Source: Desulfopila sp. IMCC35006
GTDB taxonomy: Bacteria > Desulfobacterota > Desulfobulbia > Desulfobulbales > Desulfocapsaceae
NCBI RefSeq assembly: GCF_005116645.1
Contig: NZ_SWCM01000007.1
Location: 124,001-188,000 of the forward strand
Reading direction: 5' to 3'
DNA: 64,000 nt
The notes under the pieces: model-generated
The model's input: only the letters and a program-made list of their open reading frames with translations
Told to the model about the DNA's origin: nothing
The model's database searches: none
Shown: positions 18,273 through 26,729 of the stretch, in pieces
Numbering within the stretch: the stretch's first letter is position 1
How the letters are laid out: each line of letters starts with the position of its first letter
Made by a program: the position numbers and the translations under genes

Positions 18273-18875
18273 TCACTGACGGTAATGGGTCACCAGGTCG
18301 ACCAGCGCTGCATAGCTCTGTGCACCAACCAGTTTATGGTGGCCCATGACAAAGGTCGGTACCGCGTTAATCGATTTAAAACTTGAATCGGCCCAGTCCC
18401 TGTCAACCTGTTGTCTATAGCTGCGTTTGGTGAGGACCTCTTCCGCTTCTTGTTCAGGCAGGCCGACCTGTCTGGCCAGCTCGAGCAAAACGGGAATTCT
18501 GGCTATATTTAATCCATCGGCAAAGTAGGCATGAAAGGCCGCCATATGAAACGGCTCCCCCTTTCCCTGGTCTTGGGCCCAGAGGCCCAGCTCCTGTGCG
18601 AGTCTGCTGTTGTAGGTGGTGTCTCTTGGCCCAAAGGGCAGGCCGAGTTCCCTGGCCGTGGCCTGGAGCTGCGCCATCATGCCAGCTATTTTTTCCGGAC
18701 TTGTCCGGAACATGTCGTGCAAGAGCTGCCCCTCTTCGGGAGTCTCCGGGTGGAGGGGGAATGTACGCCAGCGGACCGTTACACCGTGTTCTTTTTGCAG
18801 CCTTTCAATACGCCCGGTAATGAAATAGCAGTAGGGTCAGATATAGTCAGAAAAGATTTCCAGTTCCATGGTCAT
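18273..18875 (-). CDS. DsbA/FrnE-family thiol oxidoreductase, predicted selenoprotein (UxxC active site)
   Basis: 200 codons when the in-frame TGA at 18837-18839 is read as selenocysteine. The frame runs MTMELEIFSDYI-U-PYCYFITGRIERL and on to GQLLHDMFRTSPEKI; homologues have Cys-Pro-x-Cys at this place, so UGA replaces exactly the first catalytic cysteine. The thioredoxin-fold helical insert and the cis-proline segment NAVPTFVMG (near residue 174) are intact. AAGGA lies four bases before the ATG at 18875; the ATG at 18869 is an alternative start. A SECIS-like hairpin follows the TGA. Conventional calling would give only 18273-18722. Family members are cytosolic FrnE-like or 2-hydroxychromene-isomerase-like oxidoreductases; the substrate is unknown. 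Confidence 0.85.
18803..18825 (-). promoter_or_regulatory. Bacterial SECIS-like element in the DsbA/FrnE gene
   Basis: Counting U of UGA as 1, arms UUUCAUUAC (15-23) and GUAUUGAAA (29-37) pair with a single U20-U32 mismatch, closing a five-base CGGGC loop (24-28). E. coli fdhF has its loop at 22-25 and a bulged U at 17. Loop position, guanines at the tip and an unpaired U three pairs below the loop all fit SelB-type recognition. Confidence 0.75.
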
Positions 18876-19018
18876 TGTATCCTTTTTATTACCGAGAGAA
18901 TATGTCGGAACGGCAGTTCCGCAGTCCAACTATAATGTCTCTTGGGAGAAGATCAACAGGTGCCGACTGACCGTTGACGTCGCTTTCCAGCGCAACTGGA
19001 CCGGGATGGGTGATGGTT

Positions 19019-19708
19019 TTATTTCTTGGTCAAGAAATTGAGTATGTCGGTCATCAACCTGTTGATTGTCTGATACTTCTCCGGGGGCTGGTCGAGTATC
19101 AGCGCCTCGGGCTGGACGAATTTTGACGGCAGAATTTCCTGCCGGCAGTGGGTCACTATTGCCTGGGCCGTTTCCGGGGTTGTTTCCAGGTGAAATTGCA
19201 GGCCGATAACTCTGCGCCCCACTTGAAATGCCTGGTTTTCGCAGGCCTCGCTTCTTGCCAGAAGTACGGCTTCATCAGGCAGATCGAAAGTCTCGCCATG
19301 CCAGTGGAATACGTCCACCGAAGGTGGGAAGCTAAAGATTGACGCATCTTCGTGCGCAAGACCCTGCACCGGAAACCAGCCGATCTCCTTGCGCCGATTA
19401 GGGTAGACCGATTCGCCAAGTGCACTGGCAATGAGTTGGGCGCCAAGGCAGATGCCAAGTACCGGCTTGCCGGCCTTGATGGTCTGTCTGATGAGTTCCT
19501 TTTCGATGCGCAGCCAGGGGAATCGTTCTTCGTCATTGACACTCATGGGGCCGCCCAGGGCTATAAGCAGGTCAATATCCCTCGGATTCGGCAACGATGC
19601 CGACCGATAAAACCTTGTCGCGGTTATCTGGTAATGTGCTGATTTGAGCCAGGGTGCAATACTGCCCGGCTCTTCAAAGGGAACATGTTGCAGGATGTGG
19701 GCGCGCAT
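19019..19708 (-). CDS. Class I glutamine amidotransferase (GMP-synthase-like GATase1)
   Basis: 229 residues. Stand-alone GATase1 domain with nucleophile Cys87 in GICLGAQ and the His173/Glu175 pair in GLQFHLE. The start at 19708 has AGGAG seven bases upstream and the LQHVPFEEPGSI N-terminus usual for YbaS/GuaA-like stand-alone amidotransferases; upstream codons to 19849 lack a ribosome site. It could release ammonia for an unknown partner or hydrolyse gamma-glutamyl compounds. It lies upstream of the DsbA/FrnE gene on the same strand with about 143 bases between them; co-transcription is possible but not shown. Confidence 0.88.
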   Translation of the reverse strand: MRAHILQHVPFEEPGSIAPWLKSAHYQITATRFYRSASLPNPRDIDLLIALGGPMSVNDEERFPWLRIEKELIRQTIKAGKPVLGICLGAQLIASALGESVYPNRRKEIGWFPVQGLAHEDASIFSFPPSVDVFHWHGETFDLPDEAVLLARSEACENQAFQVGRRVIGLQFHLETTPETAQAIVTHCRQEILPSKFVQPEALILDQPPEKYQTINRLMTDILNFLTKK

Positions 19709-20045
19709 GTAGTTCTCCTGTGGCTGGTGATTGTGCTGCTTGGCGGTGACAATCGTTTCGACTCTCTTGGCGACCAATTTTTTACTGCTGCTCGATGGTA
19801 ATTTGTTTGAAGCCCTCGAAAAGTACCATAGAGTAACCGGCACTGGCAAGTGGATCTATATTGAGCAGGTCATCAATCTGGTTCTCTTTTCTCTGCCTCT
19901 GAATAAAAAAATATTTACTGCTCCTCTCGTAGTCAATCCGCTTTTGTGTAAATGTCAGTTTATGTCAGGCTTTTCTGCGTTGTTTCGTTGAGTTGAGGTG
20001 GTACCATTTTTTTTAATGTGGAAGAAGAGGGTCATTATTCTTTTT
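19709..20045. other. Intergenic region upstream of the frameshifted ORF
   Basis: Between the divergent GATase gene and the 20046 ORF. No other supported gene; it presumably contains the promoters for both directions. GAGGTGG at 19995-20001 could serve an upstream ATG at 20016 in the same frame as the 20046 ATG. Confidence 0.35.
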
Positions 20046-20233
20046 ATGCAGCGAGCTGTAATGGTGCATGACGAGCTGCTGATTTTGGCGGGAAGCGGGG
20101 TCGAAACGATTGGCTCTACAGGGGATGCGGTAACATACTTACTGAATACCCGGGACTTCATGAAATGGATGCTTTGTTTGCCATCCACCAGGAATTAAAC
20201 GAGGACTTCTTCAAGAAGCGATACACCTGCTGA
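20046..20233 (+). pseudogene. Small frameshifted ORF directly before a terminator
   Basis: Two overlapping frames each look protein-like: MQRAVMVHDELLILAG...GSTGDAVTYLL from 20046, then, in another frame, TEYPGLHEMDALFAIHQELN...KKRYTC ending TGA at 20231-20233. Joining them near 20135 gives a smooth protein of about 63 residues, so a one-base deletion (or sequencing error) is likely. The stop codon abuts a strong terminator at 20232, which argues that this is, or was, the end of a transcript. I do not recognise the family. There is no good Shine-Dalgarno. Confidence 0.4.
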
Positions 20234-20283
20234 CCCGATTAGTATTGCCGATTGCCGGTAATAGCTAATCGGGTCTTTTTTTT
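20232..20283 (+). terminator. Rho-independent terminator
   Basis: GACCCGATTAG (20232-20242) pairs perfectly with CTAATCGGGTC (20265-20275), followed by eight T. The classic form makes it one of the clearest terminators in the window; its transcript comes from the small ORF region on the plus strand. Confidence 0.9.
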
Positions 20284-20291
20284 ACGCGAAC

Positions 20292-20459
20292 TTATTCTTC
20301 ATATCCTTTACCTTTGCAGGTTGGACACACTTGATCGGGAGTGCATTGCATACCATCCTCGTCCTGGGTGCCACTCCATTCCGAGGCTGACTCACAGACA
20401 CCCTCTATAACTTTTTTTCCTTGACATGTCGGACATGGTGGATGTTTTTCTTCAGTCAT
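20292..20459 (-). CDS. Small double CxxCxG zinc-finger protein
   Basis: 55 residues from the ATG at 20459, which has a perfect AAGGAG site seven bases upstream. Two DnaJ-like zinc-knuckle motifs, CPTCQGKK and CPTCKGKGYEE, flank a middle with two more cysteines (GVCES and GMQCTPD). DnaJ cysteine-rich repeats bind zinc and unfolded protein, but there is no J domain here. A role as a small zinc-binding chaperone-like or redox protein is inference. It lies 54 bases after another small gene (20514-20687), possibly co-transcribed. Confidence 0.75.
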   Translation of the reverse strand: MTEEKHPPCPTCQGKKVIEGVCESASEWSGTQDEDGMQCTPDQVCPTCKGKGYEE

Positions 20460-20513
20460 GTATTTCTCCTTTTGCATGATTCTTGATTTGAACTGCACGT
20501 AAAAATAATGAAG

Positions 20514-20687
20514 CTATTCCTCGACAAGGTAATCCTTGAGTTTTTCCAGAAGTGATTCGGGAAGTTCACGATTATACATAAACGCCTCTGCCTCCTCGCC
20601 GCTTATCTGTTGTTTTACCTCAAGAGGGAGGGATCGTAAAATCGCCACGCGTTGTGGATCGGGTTTTTCCTTTGGTGCATCGGTCAT
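20514..20687 (-). CDS. Small conserved-looking hypothetical protein (57 aa)
   Basis: 57 residues, MTDAPKEKPDPQRVAILRSL onward, ending KLKDYLVEE. The coding case rests on a perfect AAGGAG site seven bases before the ATG at 20687, an even codon usage like its neighbours, and an amphipathic helical pattern (LPLEVKQQISGEEAEAFMYN). No motif identifies it. It precedes the small zinc-finger gene on the same strand with a 54-base gap. Confidence 0.65.
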   Translation of the reverse strand: MTDAPKEKPDPQRVAILRSLPLEVKQQISGEEAEAFMYNRELPESLLEKLKDYLVEE

Positions 20688-20850
20688 GTGCTGACTCCTT
20701 GGTAGTTTTTTCCCATTTCAGATAAGCCCGGAAAATGGGACGAAAGCCGGGTAAAAAACAGTACCAGAGTAGCATACTCTGTATGTGATTAAAACTCCTG
20801 TCAATGTTCACCAGGATATTTTTTTATAAATATGTTTTCCCGCTTCTCTG

Positions 20851-21363
20851 TCATCCAACAAAACGTGCGTCGGAACGTTTGCGGCTCACGTCCTCGGCCG
20901 AACCTTGCATCCAGCCGGAACGACTGTTCTGTACCGCATCAAAAGCAGCGATATACGGTTTGATGTCGAGCAGGGGCGATCCATTGAGAACATCAATCCC
21001 CTGAACAGTGATAATGTTTTTTTCAACACCAACAAGTTTGACAATGGATATGCCGATATGGTTGGGTCGTAGAGGGGATCTGGTCGCAAAAACCCCCCTC
21101 GGACTGGTGTCCATGAAAGGAGTCACCGTCAGGGCTGTTCGTTTCGCCATATGAAACGTATAGAGCAGGTAGATATGGCTGAATCCGTCCAGGTCTGCCA
21201 GGCCTGCAAGGTACTGTTCTTCCAGTTCGACGGTGCCTGTTATCCCCTCAGCCCCTTTCGGCTGAATCGGCATATCTTCTAGCGTGTTAAACGGAGTGTG
21301 AATGATTCCAATTGGTTGCATAAGTATGACCGGGGCGGGAGTCTTTCTCTCCGGTCCCGGCAT
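20851..21363 (-). CDS. trmO: TrmO/TsaA-family tRNA (N6-threonylcarbamoyladenosine) methyltransferase-like protein
   Basis: 170 residues from the ATG at 21363, which has AGAGGAG upstream. The TsaA/TrmO beta-barrel signature is visible: MQPIGIIHTPF near the start, the L-DGFSHIYLLYTFH strand, RSPLRPNHIGISIVKLVG and the late VLNGSPLLDIKPYIAAFD. TrmO methylates t6A37 of threonine tRNA using SAM. Short single-domain members are common in anaerobes and may act on other substrates, so the precise role is inferred. It lies 25 bases downstream of enolase on the same strand. Confidence 0.85.
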   Translation of the reverse strand: MPGPERKTPAPVILMQPIGIIHTPFNTLEDMPIQPKGAEGITGTVELEEQYLAGLADLDGFSHIYLLYTFHMAKRTALTVTPFMDTSPRGVFATRSPLRPNHIGISIVKLVGVEKNIITVQGIDVLNGSPLLDIKPYIAAFDAVQNSRSGWMQGSAEDVSRKRSDARFVG

Positions 21364-21388
21364 GTTCTCCTCTGTGGTCAGGGTAGTA

Positions 21389-22660
21389 TTACCAGTAATA
21401 CAGGGCGGAGCCGCCAAGATCATGTTCGATTTCCAGCAGTCGGTTGTATTTGGCGATACGCTCGCTCCGGGAGGCCGAGCCGGTTTTTAACTGGCCACCG
21501 TCCATGGCCACGGCGAAGTCGGCGAGGAAGGTGTCTTCGGTTTCGCCCGAACGATGGGAAATAAAATAGTGCCATCCGGCGTCACGGCACATCCGCACGG
21601 CATCGATACTCTCGGAAACTGTGCCGATCTGGTTGAGTTTGATCAGCACCGAGTTGGCGGTTTTTTCTTTGATGCCCCTGGCAATGTATTTGGTGTTGGT
21701 GACGAAGATATCGTCCCCGACGATATCGATCTTGTGGCCGACCTGCTCGGTGAACTGTTTAAAGCCCTGCCAATCGTTTTCCGCCAGAGGGTCTTCCCAG
21801 GAGACGATCGGGTATTTGTCTACCCATTTAACGCCCATGGCAATCAGGTCTGCCGAGGTCATTTTGCCAGCCCCCGATTTGGTGAGGTCGTAGGCGCTGG
21901 TGAGGTCGGTGGAAAAAGAACTTGCGGCACTGTCGAGGGCAATGGAGATATCCTTTCCCGGAGTGTAGCCAGCTTTTTCGATAGCCTCCATGATAATATC
22001 CATGACCGCGTCATTACTCTCAAGATTTGGCGCAAAACCGCCCTCGTCACCGACACTGGTTGCCAGGCCACGACTTTTTAATATTTTTTTCAGGACATGA
22101 AAAGTCTCTGCGATATATCTGAGGCCTTCGCCAAAAGATGGCGCACCGACCGGAACAGCCATAAACTCCTGGATGTCAACGCTGTTGTCGGCATGGGCGC
22201 CGCCGTTGATAATATTCATCGCCGGCACCGGAATTCTTCTCGCCCCTGTTCCTCCAAGGTATCGATAGAGCGGTATTCCGATTGATTGCGAGGCAGCGCG
22301 GGCAACCGCCATGGATACGCCAAGAATTGCGTTGGCCCCCAGTTTTGATTTATTGTCAGTTCCATCAAGGTCGATCATTTTGTGATCCACCGCCAGCTGC
22401 TCGGTCGCCGACATACCAATCAGCGCCGGGCTGATCACGGTATTGACATTTTTTACCGCTTTTAGCACTCCTTTGCCGAGATATCTGGTCTGATCGCCAT
22501 CGCGCAATTCAATGGCTTCGTTTTCGCCGGTACTGGCTCCTGAAGGGACAGACGCAGCGGCCTGGGTGCCATCACTCAGTTCTACAAATACCCGTACAGT
22601 CGGGTTGCCCCGGGAATCGAGTATCTCCATTCCCCGTACCGCAGTGATTGTATCTTTCAT
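21389..22660 (-). CDS. eno: Enolase
   Basis: 423 residues, normal length. Converts 2-phosphoglycerate to phosphoenolpyruvate in glycolysis and gluconeogenesis. The N-terminal [15 protein letters not shown], the GASTGENEA loop, the metal-binding aspartate/glutamate strands ([20 protein letters not shown]), the signature [16 protein letters not shown] and the [18 protein letters not shown] catalytic region are intact. AGGGG lies about eight bases before the ATG at 22660. The frame stays open to 22852, but those codons are not enolase-like. Confidence 0.97.
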   Translation of the reverse strand: MKDTITAVRGMEILDSRGNPTVRVFVELSDGTQAAASVPSGASTGENEAIELRDGDQTRYLGKGVLKAVKNVNTVISPALIGMSATEQLAVDHKMIDLDGTDNKSKLGANAILGVSMAVARAASQSIGIPLYRYLGGTGARRIPVPAMNIINGGAHADNSVDIQEFMAVPVGAPSFGEGLRYIAETFHVLKKILKSRGLATSVGDEGGFAPNLESNDAVMDIIMEAIEKAGYTPGKDISIALDSAASSFSTDLTSAYDLTKSGAGKMTSADLIAMGVKWVDKYPIVSWEDPLAENDWQGFKQFTEQVGHKIDIVGDDIFVTNTKYIARGIKEKTANSVLIKLNQIGTVSESIDAVRMCRDAGWHYFISHRSGETEDTFLADFAVAMDGGQLKTGSASRSERIAKYNRLLEIEHDLGGSALYYW

Positions 22661-22700
22661 GGATATTTCCCCTGTTTGGAATTGATGATCGGATGCGCTG

Positions 22701-22725
22701 TTCTGCCACGCTCGGCGTGGCAGAA
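22701..22725. repeat. Perfect inverted repeat upstream of enolase
   Basis: TTCTGCCACG (22701-22710) and CGTGGCAGAA (22716-22725) form a 10-bp stem around CTCGG. It sits in the leader between mntP and eno on the minus strand, 40 bases before the eno start. No U-run follows in the minus direction, so it may be a leader hairpin or operator rather than a terminator. Confidence 0.4.
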
Positions 22726-22848
22726 CAAAAAAGGATAATTCAATCAGCTGACATAATAAACATAGAAAGGAAGAGGTCAAATGGATGTTGGGTGCTGCCA
22801 CGCAAAAGTGCACCATATATTGCTGCAGGCGGTTATTTCGCGACGCCA

Positions 22849-23439
22849 TCAAAAAAGAATGGCAAAGACATCGTTTTCTCGAAGAATATTCAACCCGATA
22901 GCCCAGAGAACCAGACCGCCTGTTATCTCGGCCCAGGTGGAGAGCCAGGTCAGGCGGGCGACCCGCTTGCCTAAGTGCAGTCCGACAATGGTAAAAAGTC
23001 CGGCAACCATGCCGATGATCATGGCCGGATAGGCGATAGACACCCGCAGCATCGACATGGACAGGCCGACCGCCAGGGCGTCAATGCTGGTGGCAACGGA
23101 GAGCATCACCATGGTCATACCCTTCGTTGCATCCTTGACAGGTTTGGTCTGATCCTCCTCCTCATCAGCCAGGATCGCCTCTTTGAGCATATTGGAGCCG
23201 ACCAGGGCAAGCATGATGAAGGCCACCCAGTGGGCATAGGCGGCCACATAGGTTTCAATTGAGGCGCCGAGGCCCCAGCCGATAACCGGCATCAGGGCCT
23301 GGAAAAGACCGAAATGCCAGGATAACCGGAAAGTCTGGCGCACGCTGACCTGTTTTAAGTTGACTCCGGTGGCTATGGCCACGGCAAAGGCATCCATTGC
23401 CAGCGCCACGGCAATTCCAAGGGTGGTTAATATATGCAT
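22849..23439 (-). CDS. mntP: Manganese efflux pump MntP
   Basis: 196 residues with six predicted membrane helices arranged as two repeats. The signature acidic residues are present: [14 protein letters not shown] in helix 1 and [14 protein letters not shown] in the second half, the paired Asp motifs needed for Mn2+ export. It follows the ogt gene by about 50 bases on the same strand, so it may share its transcript. I see no yybP-ykoY-type manganese riboswitch in that short gap. The Shine-Dalgarno at 23439 is weak. Confidence 0.93.
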   Translation of the reverse strand: MHILTTLGIAVALAMDAFAVAIATGVNLKQVSVRQTFRLSWHFGLFQALMPVIGWGLGASIETYVAAYAHWVAFIMLALVGSNMLKEAILADEEEDQTKPVKDATKGMTMVMLSVATSIDALAVGLSMSMLRVSIAYPAMIIGMVAGLFTIVGLHLGKRVARLTWLSTWAEITGGLVLWAIGLNILRENDVFAILF

Positions 23440-23491
23440 GCTGAATATTCCAGAATCTTTTCACGGCGTATAGGATTGCGCGTGCAGAGGG

Positions 23492-23959
23492 TCAGGCCTC
23501 AAGGTCAAGGAGCTGTTTTTTTATCTTCAGACCACCACCAAAACCGGTAAGAGATCCATCTTTACCGATGACCCGGTGACAGGGAACTATTATCGGCAGG
23601 GGATTTTTGGCGTTGGCCAGGCCGACCGCCCGACATGCCTTGGGATTCCCGATCCGTTTGGCAATCTCGCCATAGCTCGCGGTCTGGCCAAAGGGAATTC
23701 TGCACAGTTCCTGCCACACGCTTTTCTGAAACACTGTCCCTTCTGGGGCAATTTTTAAATCAAACTGCTGACGGCTGCCACTAAAATATTCGGCGAGCTG
23801 CTGGAGAGCCTGTTGGAAACATTCCTCATCGTATTGCCAGTCTTCAGGGATCTGTAATTGTTCCACTGTATTGGGGAAGTGCAGTTCTTCCAGCACGCCA
23901 TCAGCACCGGCAAGCAGCAGTTTACCTATGGAACTCTCATAATAGCAATATTGTTTCAA
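23492..23959 (-). CDS. ogt: Methylated-DNA-[protein]-cysteine S-methyltransferase
   Basis: 155 residues from a TTG start at 23957-23959, chosen because AAAGGAG lies eight bases upstream and the family N-terminus (KQYCYYESSIGKLLL) begins there. The enzyme removes O6-alkyl groups from guanine by suicide transfer to the Cys of IIVPCHRVIG. The helix-turn-helix arginine finger segment (ASYGEIAKRIGNPKACRAVG) is complete. It follows the SAM methyltransferase gene by 20 bases, in a tpx-methyltransferase-ogt-mntP row on the minus strand. Confidence 0.93.
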   Translation of the reverse strand: MKQYCYYESSIGKLLLAGADGVLEELHFPNTVEQLQIPEDWQYDEECFQQALQQLAEYFSGSRQQFDLKIAPEGTVFQKSVWQELCRIPFGQTASYGEIAKRIGNPKACRAVGLANAKNPLPIIVPCHRVIGKDGSLTGFGGGLKIKKQLLDLEA

Positions 23960-23979
23960 GGTTTTCTCCTTTGTCAGCA

Positions 23980-24585
23980 CTACATTTTTACGGCAATGAG
24001 CTGGGCAACTGCACCGAGGCCGGTGTGCAACCGTCCTTCGTGTATCTCCCGTTCTACTTCGAGCAGATGGGTGATCTGCAGCTGCGCCAGCTCTTTTTTC
24101 AGATCGATTATTTCCAGTAATAGCTCTTTTACGGGAGGCCCCCCCGTCCCATGATTGAGCTGGCGGGGGGTATATCCTTCGAGAAGGAAGACGCCGTTTT
24201 TTTTCAGGCTTGACGGTATCTGGCCATGCACCTGCCGGCGGACAGGGGGCGGAAGATGACAGAAAATGGAAATGACTGCATTGTAGGTGTCGGGCAGGAG
24301 TTGGTATTCGGCCAGGTCGGCGACATGGGTGGTGATTGTCACCCCTCGGTCTGCAGCAAGCCTTTGGGCCTTCTGCAGACCGAGGGTCGAGTAGTCCACC
24401 GCCGTAACCGTATAGCCCTGCCGGGCGAGGAAGACACTGTTTCTGCCTTCTCCGTCGCCAAGGCATAAGACTTTTCCGGCCGGTGGCAGTTGCTTCAGGG
24501 ATGCCGCCAGAAAATCGTTTGGCTCGGTGCCGTAGGCATAACCGGCTTCACTGTACCGTTCATCCCATTTGCTTCTCGGGGTCAT
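23980..24585 (-). CDS. Class I SAM-dependent methyltransferase (TehB-like)
   Basis: 201 residues from the ATG at 24585. Rossmann motif I VLCLGDGEGRN, motif II AVDYSTLGL and the VISIFCHLPP strand are typical of TehB-like enzymes that methylate tellurite, selenite or small thiols. The WDERYSEAGYAYGTEPNDFL N-terminus is characteristic for this subgroup. It begins 13 bases after the tpx stop. A TTG at 24609 overlaps the tpx end and is an alternative start; neither has a clear Shine-Dalgarno. Substrate unknown. Confidence 0.82.
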   Translation of the reverse strand: MTPRSKWDERYSEAGYAYGTEPNDFLAASLKQLPPAGKVLCLGDGEGRNSVFLARQGYTVTAVDYSTLGLQKAQRLAADRGVTITTHVADLAEYQLLPDTYNAVISIFCHLPPPVRRQVHGQIPSSLKKNGVFLLEGYTPRQLNHGTGGPPVKELLLEIIDLKKELAQLQITHLLEVEREIHEGRLHTGLGAVAQLIAVKM

Positions 24586-24598
24586 TGTTTTTTTCAGG

Positions 24599-25102
24599 TT
24601 ATGCGGCAAGAGATTGCAGTGCCGCCTGGTAATCAGGCTCCTGACCTATTTCCGGAACCTGTTCGGTATATTTCACCTTTCCTTGCGGATCGATAACCAC
24701 TACCGCCCTGGCAAGAATTCCGGCAAGCGGGCCGGTGGTAATGGTCTGGCCATAGTTTTTGCCGAAGTCTGCAGCCCGGAAAACCGACAAAGGGATAACC
24801 TTGTCCAGTCCTTCCGCCTCGCAGAATCTTTTAAAGGCAAAGGGGAGATCGGCTGAAATGCAAAGTACAACCGAATTGGCATGGCTGCTCGCTTCACTGT
24901 TGAATTTGCGGGCGGAGGCTGCGCAGACACCGGTATCGATAGACGGGAAGATGTTGAGGACGACGTTTTTCCCTCGATAATCCTTCAGGCTTGTTTCCGA
25001 GAGATCGGTTTTAACCAGGGTGAAATCCGGCGCTGCCGAGCCGATGGCAGGGAGCGATCCGACTGTTTCAATTGCATTGCCTTTGAGAGTGATCTTGGCC
25101 AT
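24599..25102 (-). CDS. tpx: Thiol peroxidase Tpx (atypical 2-Cys peroxiredoxin)
   Basis: 167 residues from the ATG at 25102 with AAGGAG seven bases upstream. Peroxidatic Cys60 lies in the PSIDTGVC motif with Thr57, and resolving Cys94 in KRFCEAEGL, as in E. coli Tpx. It reduces hydrogen peroxide and alkyl hydroperoxides with thioredoxin. It is first of a likely operon with the methyltransferase, ogt and possibly mntP genes, a small oxidant and alkylation defence group. Confidence 0.95.
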   Translation of the reverse strand: MAKITLKGNAIETVGSLPAIGSAAPDFTLVKTDLSETSLKDYRGKNVVLNIFPSIDTGVCAASARKFNSEASSHANSVVLCISADLPFAFKRFCEAEGLDKVIPLSVFRAADFGKNYGQTITTGPLAGILARAVVVIDPQGKVKYTEQVPEIGQEPDYQAALQSLAA

Positions 25103-25513
25103 TTGGGTCTCCTTGAGAAATAATTTAACAGCATGGGGAACAATAAACTCGTCAAAACAGATAATGATTACCACTAAAGCTCATATCCCTCCGGACCTTC
25201 TGTGCTGCACGAGCGTGGTAATCAAAAAACATATTGCACAGCAATTTCTACGCAATAGAAGTTCTTACTTTTTACCGGCTTGTCAACCGTTCTGGTGGAA
25301 AATAACCGTCTGGAAACTGACAGCTGTTATTTTACCCCTGGAAGGAGGACACTTGTTGCCGGTTTAAATTTGAACAGCATGATATTGTTTGAAAAGCATT
25401 GAAATCACGGGCCGGTCATGGTTTAACATCGATGAGATGTTTTAGGTAAGTCGTGGGTGAGGCAGCACAAAGTTTTACCCATGGTGGATTAACACGGTCA
25501 CCAGAGTGAGCTT
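25103..25513. other. 411-base divergent intergenic region (tpx / dgt)
   Basis: Contains the promoters for tpx and the dGTPase gene. I see no convincing operator, RNA gene or small ORF with a ribosome site. Confidence 0.4.
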
Positions 25514-26608
25514 ATGTCTTTCGTACCGGTCATTGGGAAATCGATAAAAAAGCAGCTGGAGGATCGGGAAGAAAAAATCCTCTCGCCGTTTGCCGCACTC
25601 AACAAAAATTCCTCCGGTCGACATCTTGAAGAAGAAGAGGTGATGTCCGACATACGTCTGCCCTTTCAGCGTGACCGGGACCGAATAACCCATTCCAAGA
25701 CCTTTCGCCGTCTCAAGCATAAGACGCAGGTGTTTCTCGCCCCAACCGGGGATCACTATCGCACGAGATTGACGCACGTACTCGAGGTTTCCCAGATCGC
25801 CAGGACCATTGCCTCAGCCCTTTGCCTGAACGAACCGTTGACGGAAGCTATCGCTCTCGGCCACGATCTCGGGCATACTCCTTTTGGCCACGCCGGGGAA
25901 GTGACCCTCAATGAACTGCATCCCAGTGGTTTTCGGCATTATGTGCATAGTCTGCGGGTCGTTGATTTTCTGGAAAATAACGGCAAAGGCCTGAATCTCA
26001 CCTTTGAGGTGCGTAATGGCATTGTCCGCCACTCCAAGGGGCGTGCCGATATCCTGCCAAAGGACAAATCCGAATGCGCGGTGACTCTTGAAGGCCAGGT
26101 GGTCCGATTGGCTGATATAATTGCCTACGTCAATCATGATCTGGACGATGCCTTAAGAGCGGGAATCTTGATCGAAGGCGACCTCCCCGCCAGAATCAAA
26201 GAAGCTGTTGGCGAACGGCATTCAAAACGTATCGGCTCGATGGTCCGTGACCTGATCGTTGAAACTCTGGCGGCTGACGACGGTGATCTGCATATCAGTG
26301 ACGGGGTGCTTGAAGCCATTAACGATCTGCGTACATTTCTCTACGACAATGTCTATACCTATTATAAAGTCCATAATGAGTTCATCAAAGCACAGCGCAT
26401 CATCTCCCATCTTTACAACTATTTCATGGAAAACGGCATAGTACGGCTCAGAAACAACAAGTGGGAGACGACCATCGACGAAGAGACCTGGTCGGATGAG
26501 AAAAAGGTCCATCGTGCGGTTTGCGATTATGTGGCCGGGATGACCGATCGCTATGCCCTGTCCATCTATAAGTATATTTTTCTCCCTGAACCCTGGAGCG
26601 CGAAGTAA
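25514..26608 (+). CDS. dgt: Deoxyguanosinetriphosphate triphosphohydrolase-like HD protein
   Basis: 364 residues. HD-superfamily metal site: His88 in RTRLTHVLEV, the HD pair at 117-118 in GHDLGHTPFGHAGE, and a late Asp in YVNHDLDDA. This type cleaves dNTPs to nucleosides and triphosphate and controls the dNTP pool. The length and HKTQVFLAPTGDHYRTRLTH segment match the shorter dGTPase-like group. The ribosome site (GAGTGAG) is modest. The valS gene follows after 121 bases. Confidence 0.92.
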   Translation: MSFVPVIGKSIKKQLEDREEKILSPFAALNKNSSGRHLEEEEVMSDIRLPFQRDRDRITHSKTFRRLKHKTQVFLAPTGDHYRTRLTHVLEVSQIARTIASALCLNEPLTEAIALGHDLGHTPFGHAGEVTLNELHPSGFRHYVHSLRVVDFLENNGKGLNLTFEVRNGIVRHSKGRADILPKDKSECAVTLEGQVVRLADIIAYVNHDLDDALRAGILIEGDLPARIKEAVGERHSKRIGSMVRDLIVETLAADDGDLHISDGVLEAINDLRTFLYDNVYTYYKVHNEFIKAQRIISHLYNYFMENGIVRLRNNKWETTIDEETWSDEKKVHRAVCDYVAGMTDRYALSIYKYIFLPEPWSAK

Positions 26609-26729
26609 CCTCTTTCGCCTCGTCTGGAAAAACTGTTGAATTCTGACGCCTTCGTAGTTAATCTCAGAAATGGTGCGCCATTGTGGCGCAGTATACAATA
26701 AATAAATCAATAATAACCGATTGTGCAAT

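Noticed and set aside
20018-20233. Possible third selenoprotein (in-frame TGA at 20069 within the third frame)
   Set aside because: The sequence before the TGA looks non-coding, the hairpin after it needs four G-U pairs in a row, and a single frameshift explains the reading frames better.
22701-22725. Inverted repeat upstream of enolase as a rho-independent terminator for mntP
   Set aside because: No T-run follows the stem in the minus-strand direction.
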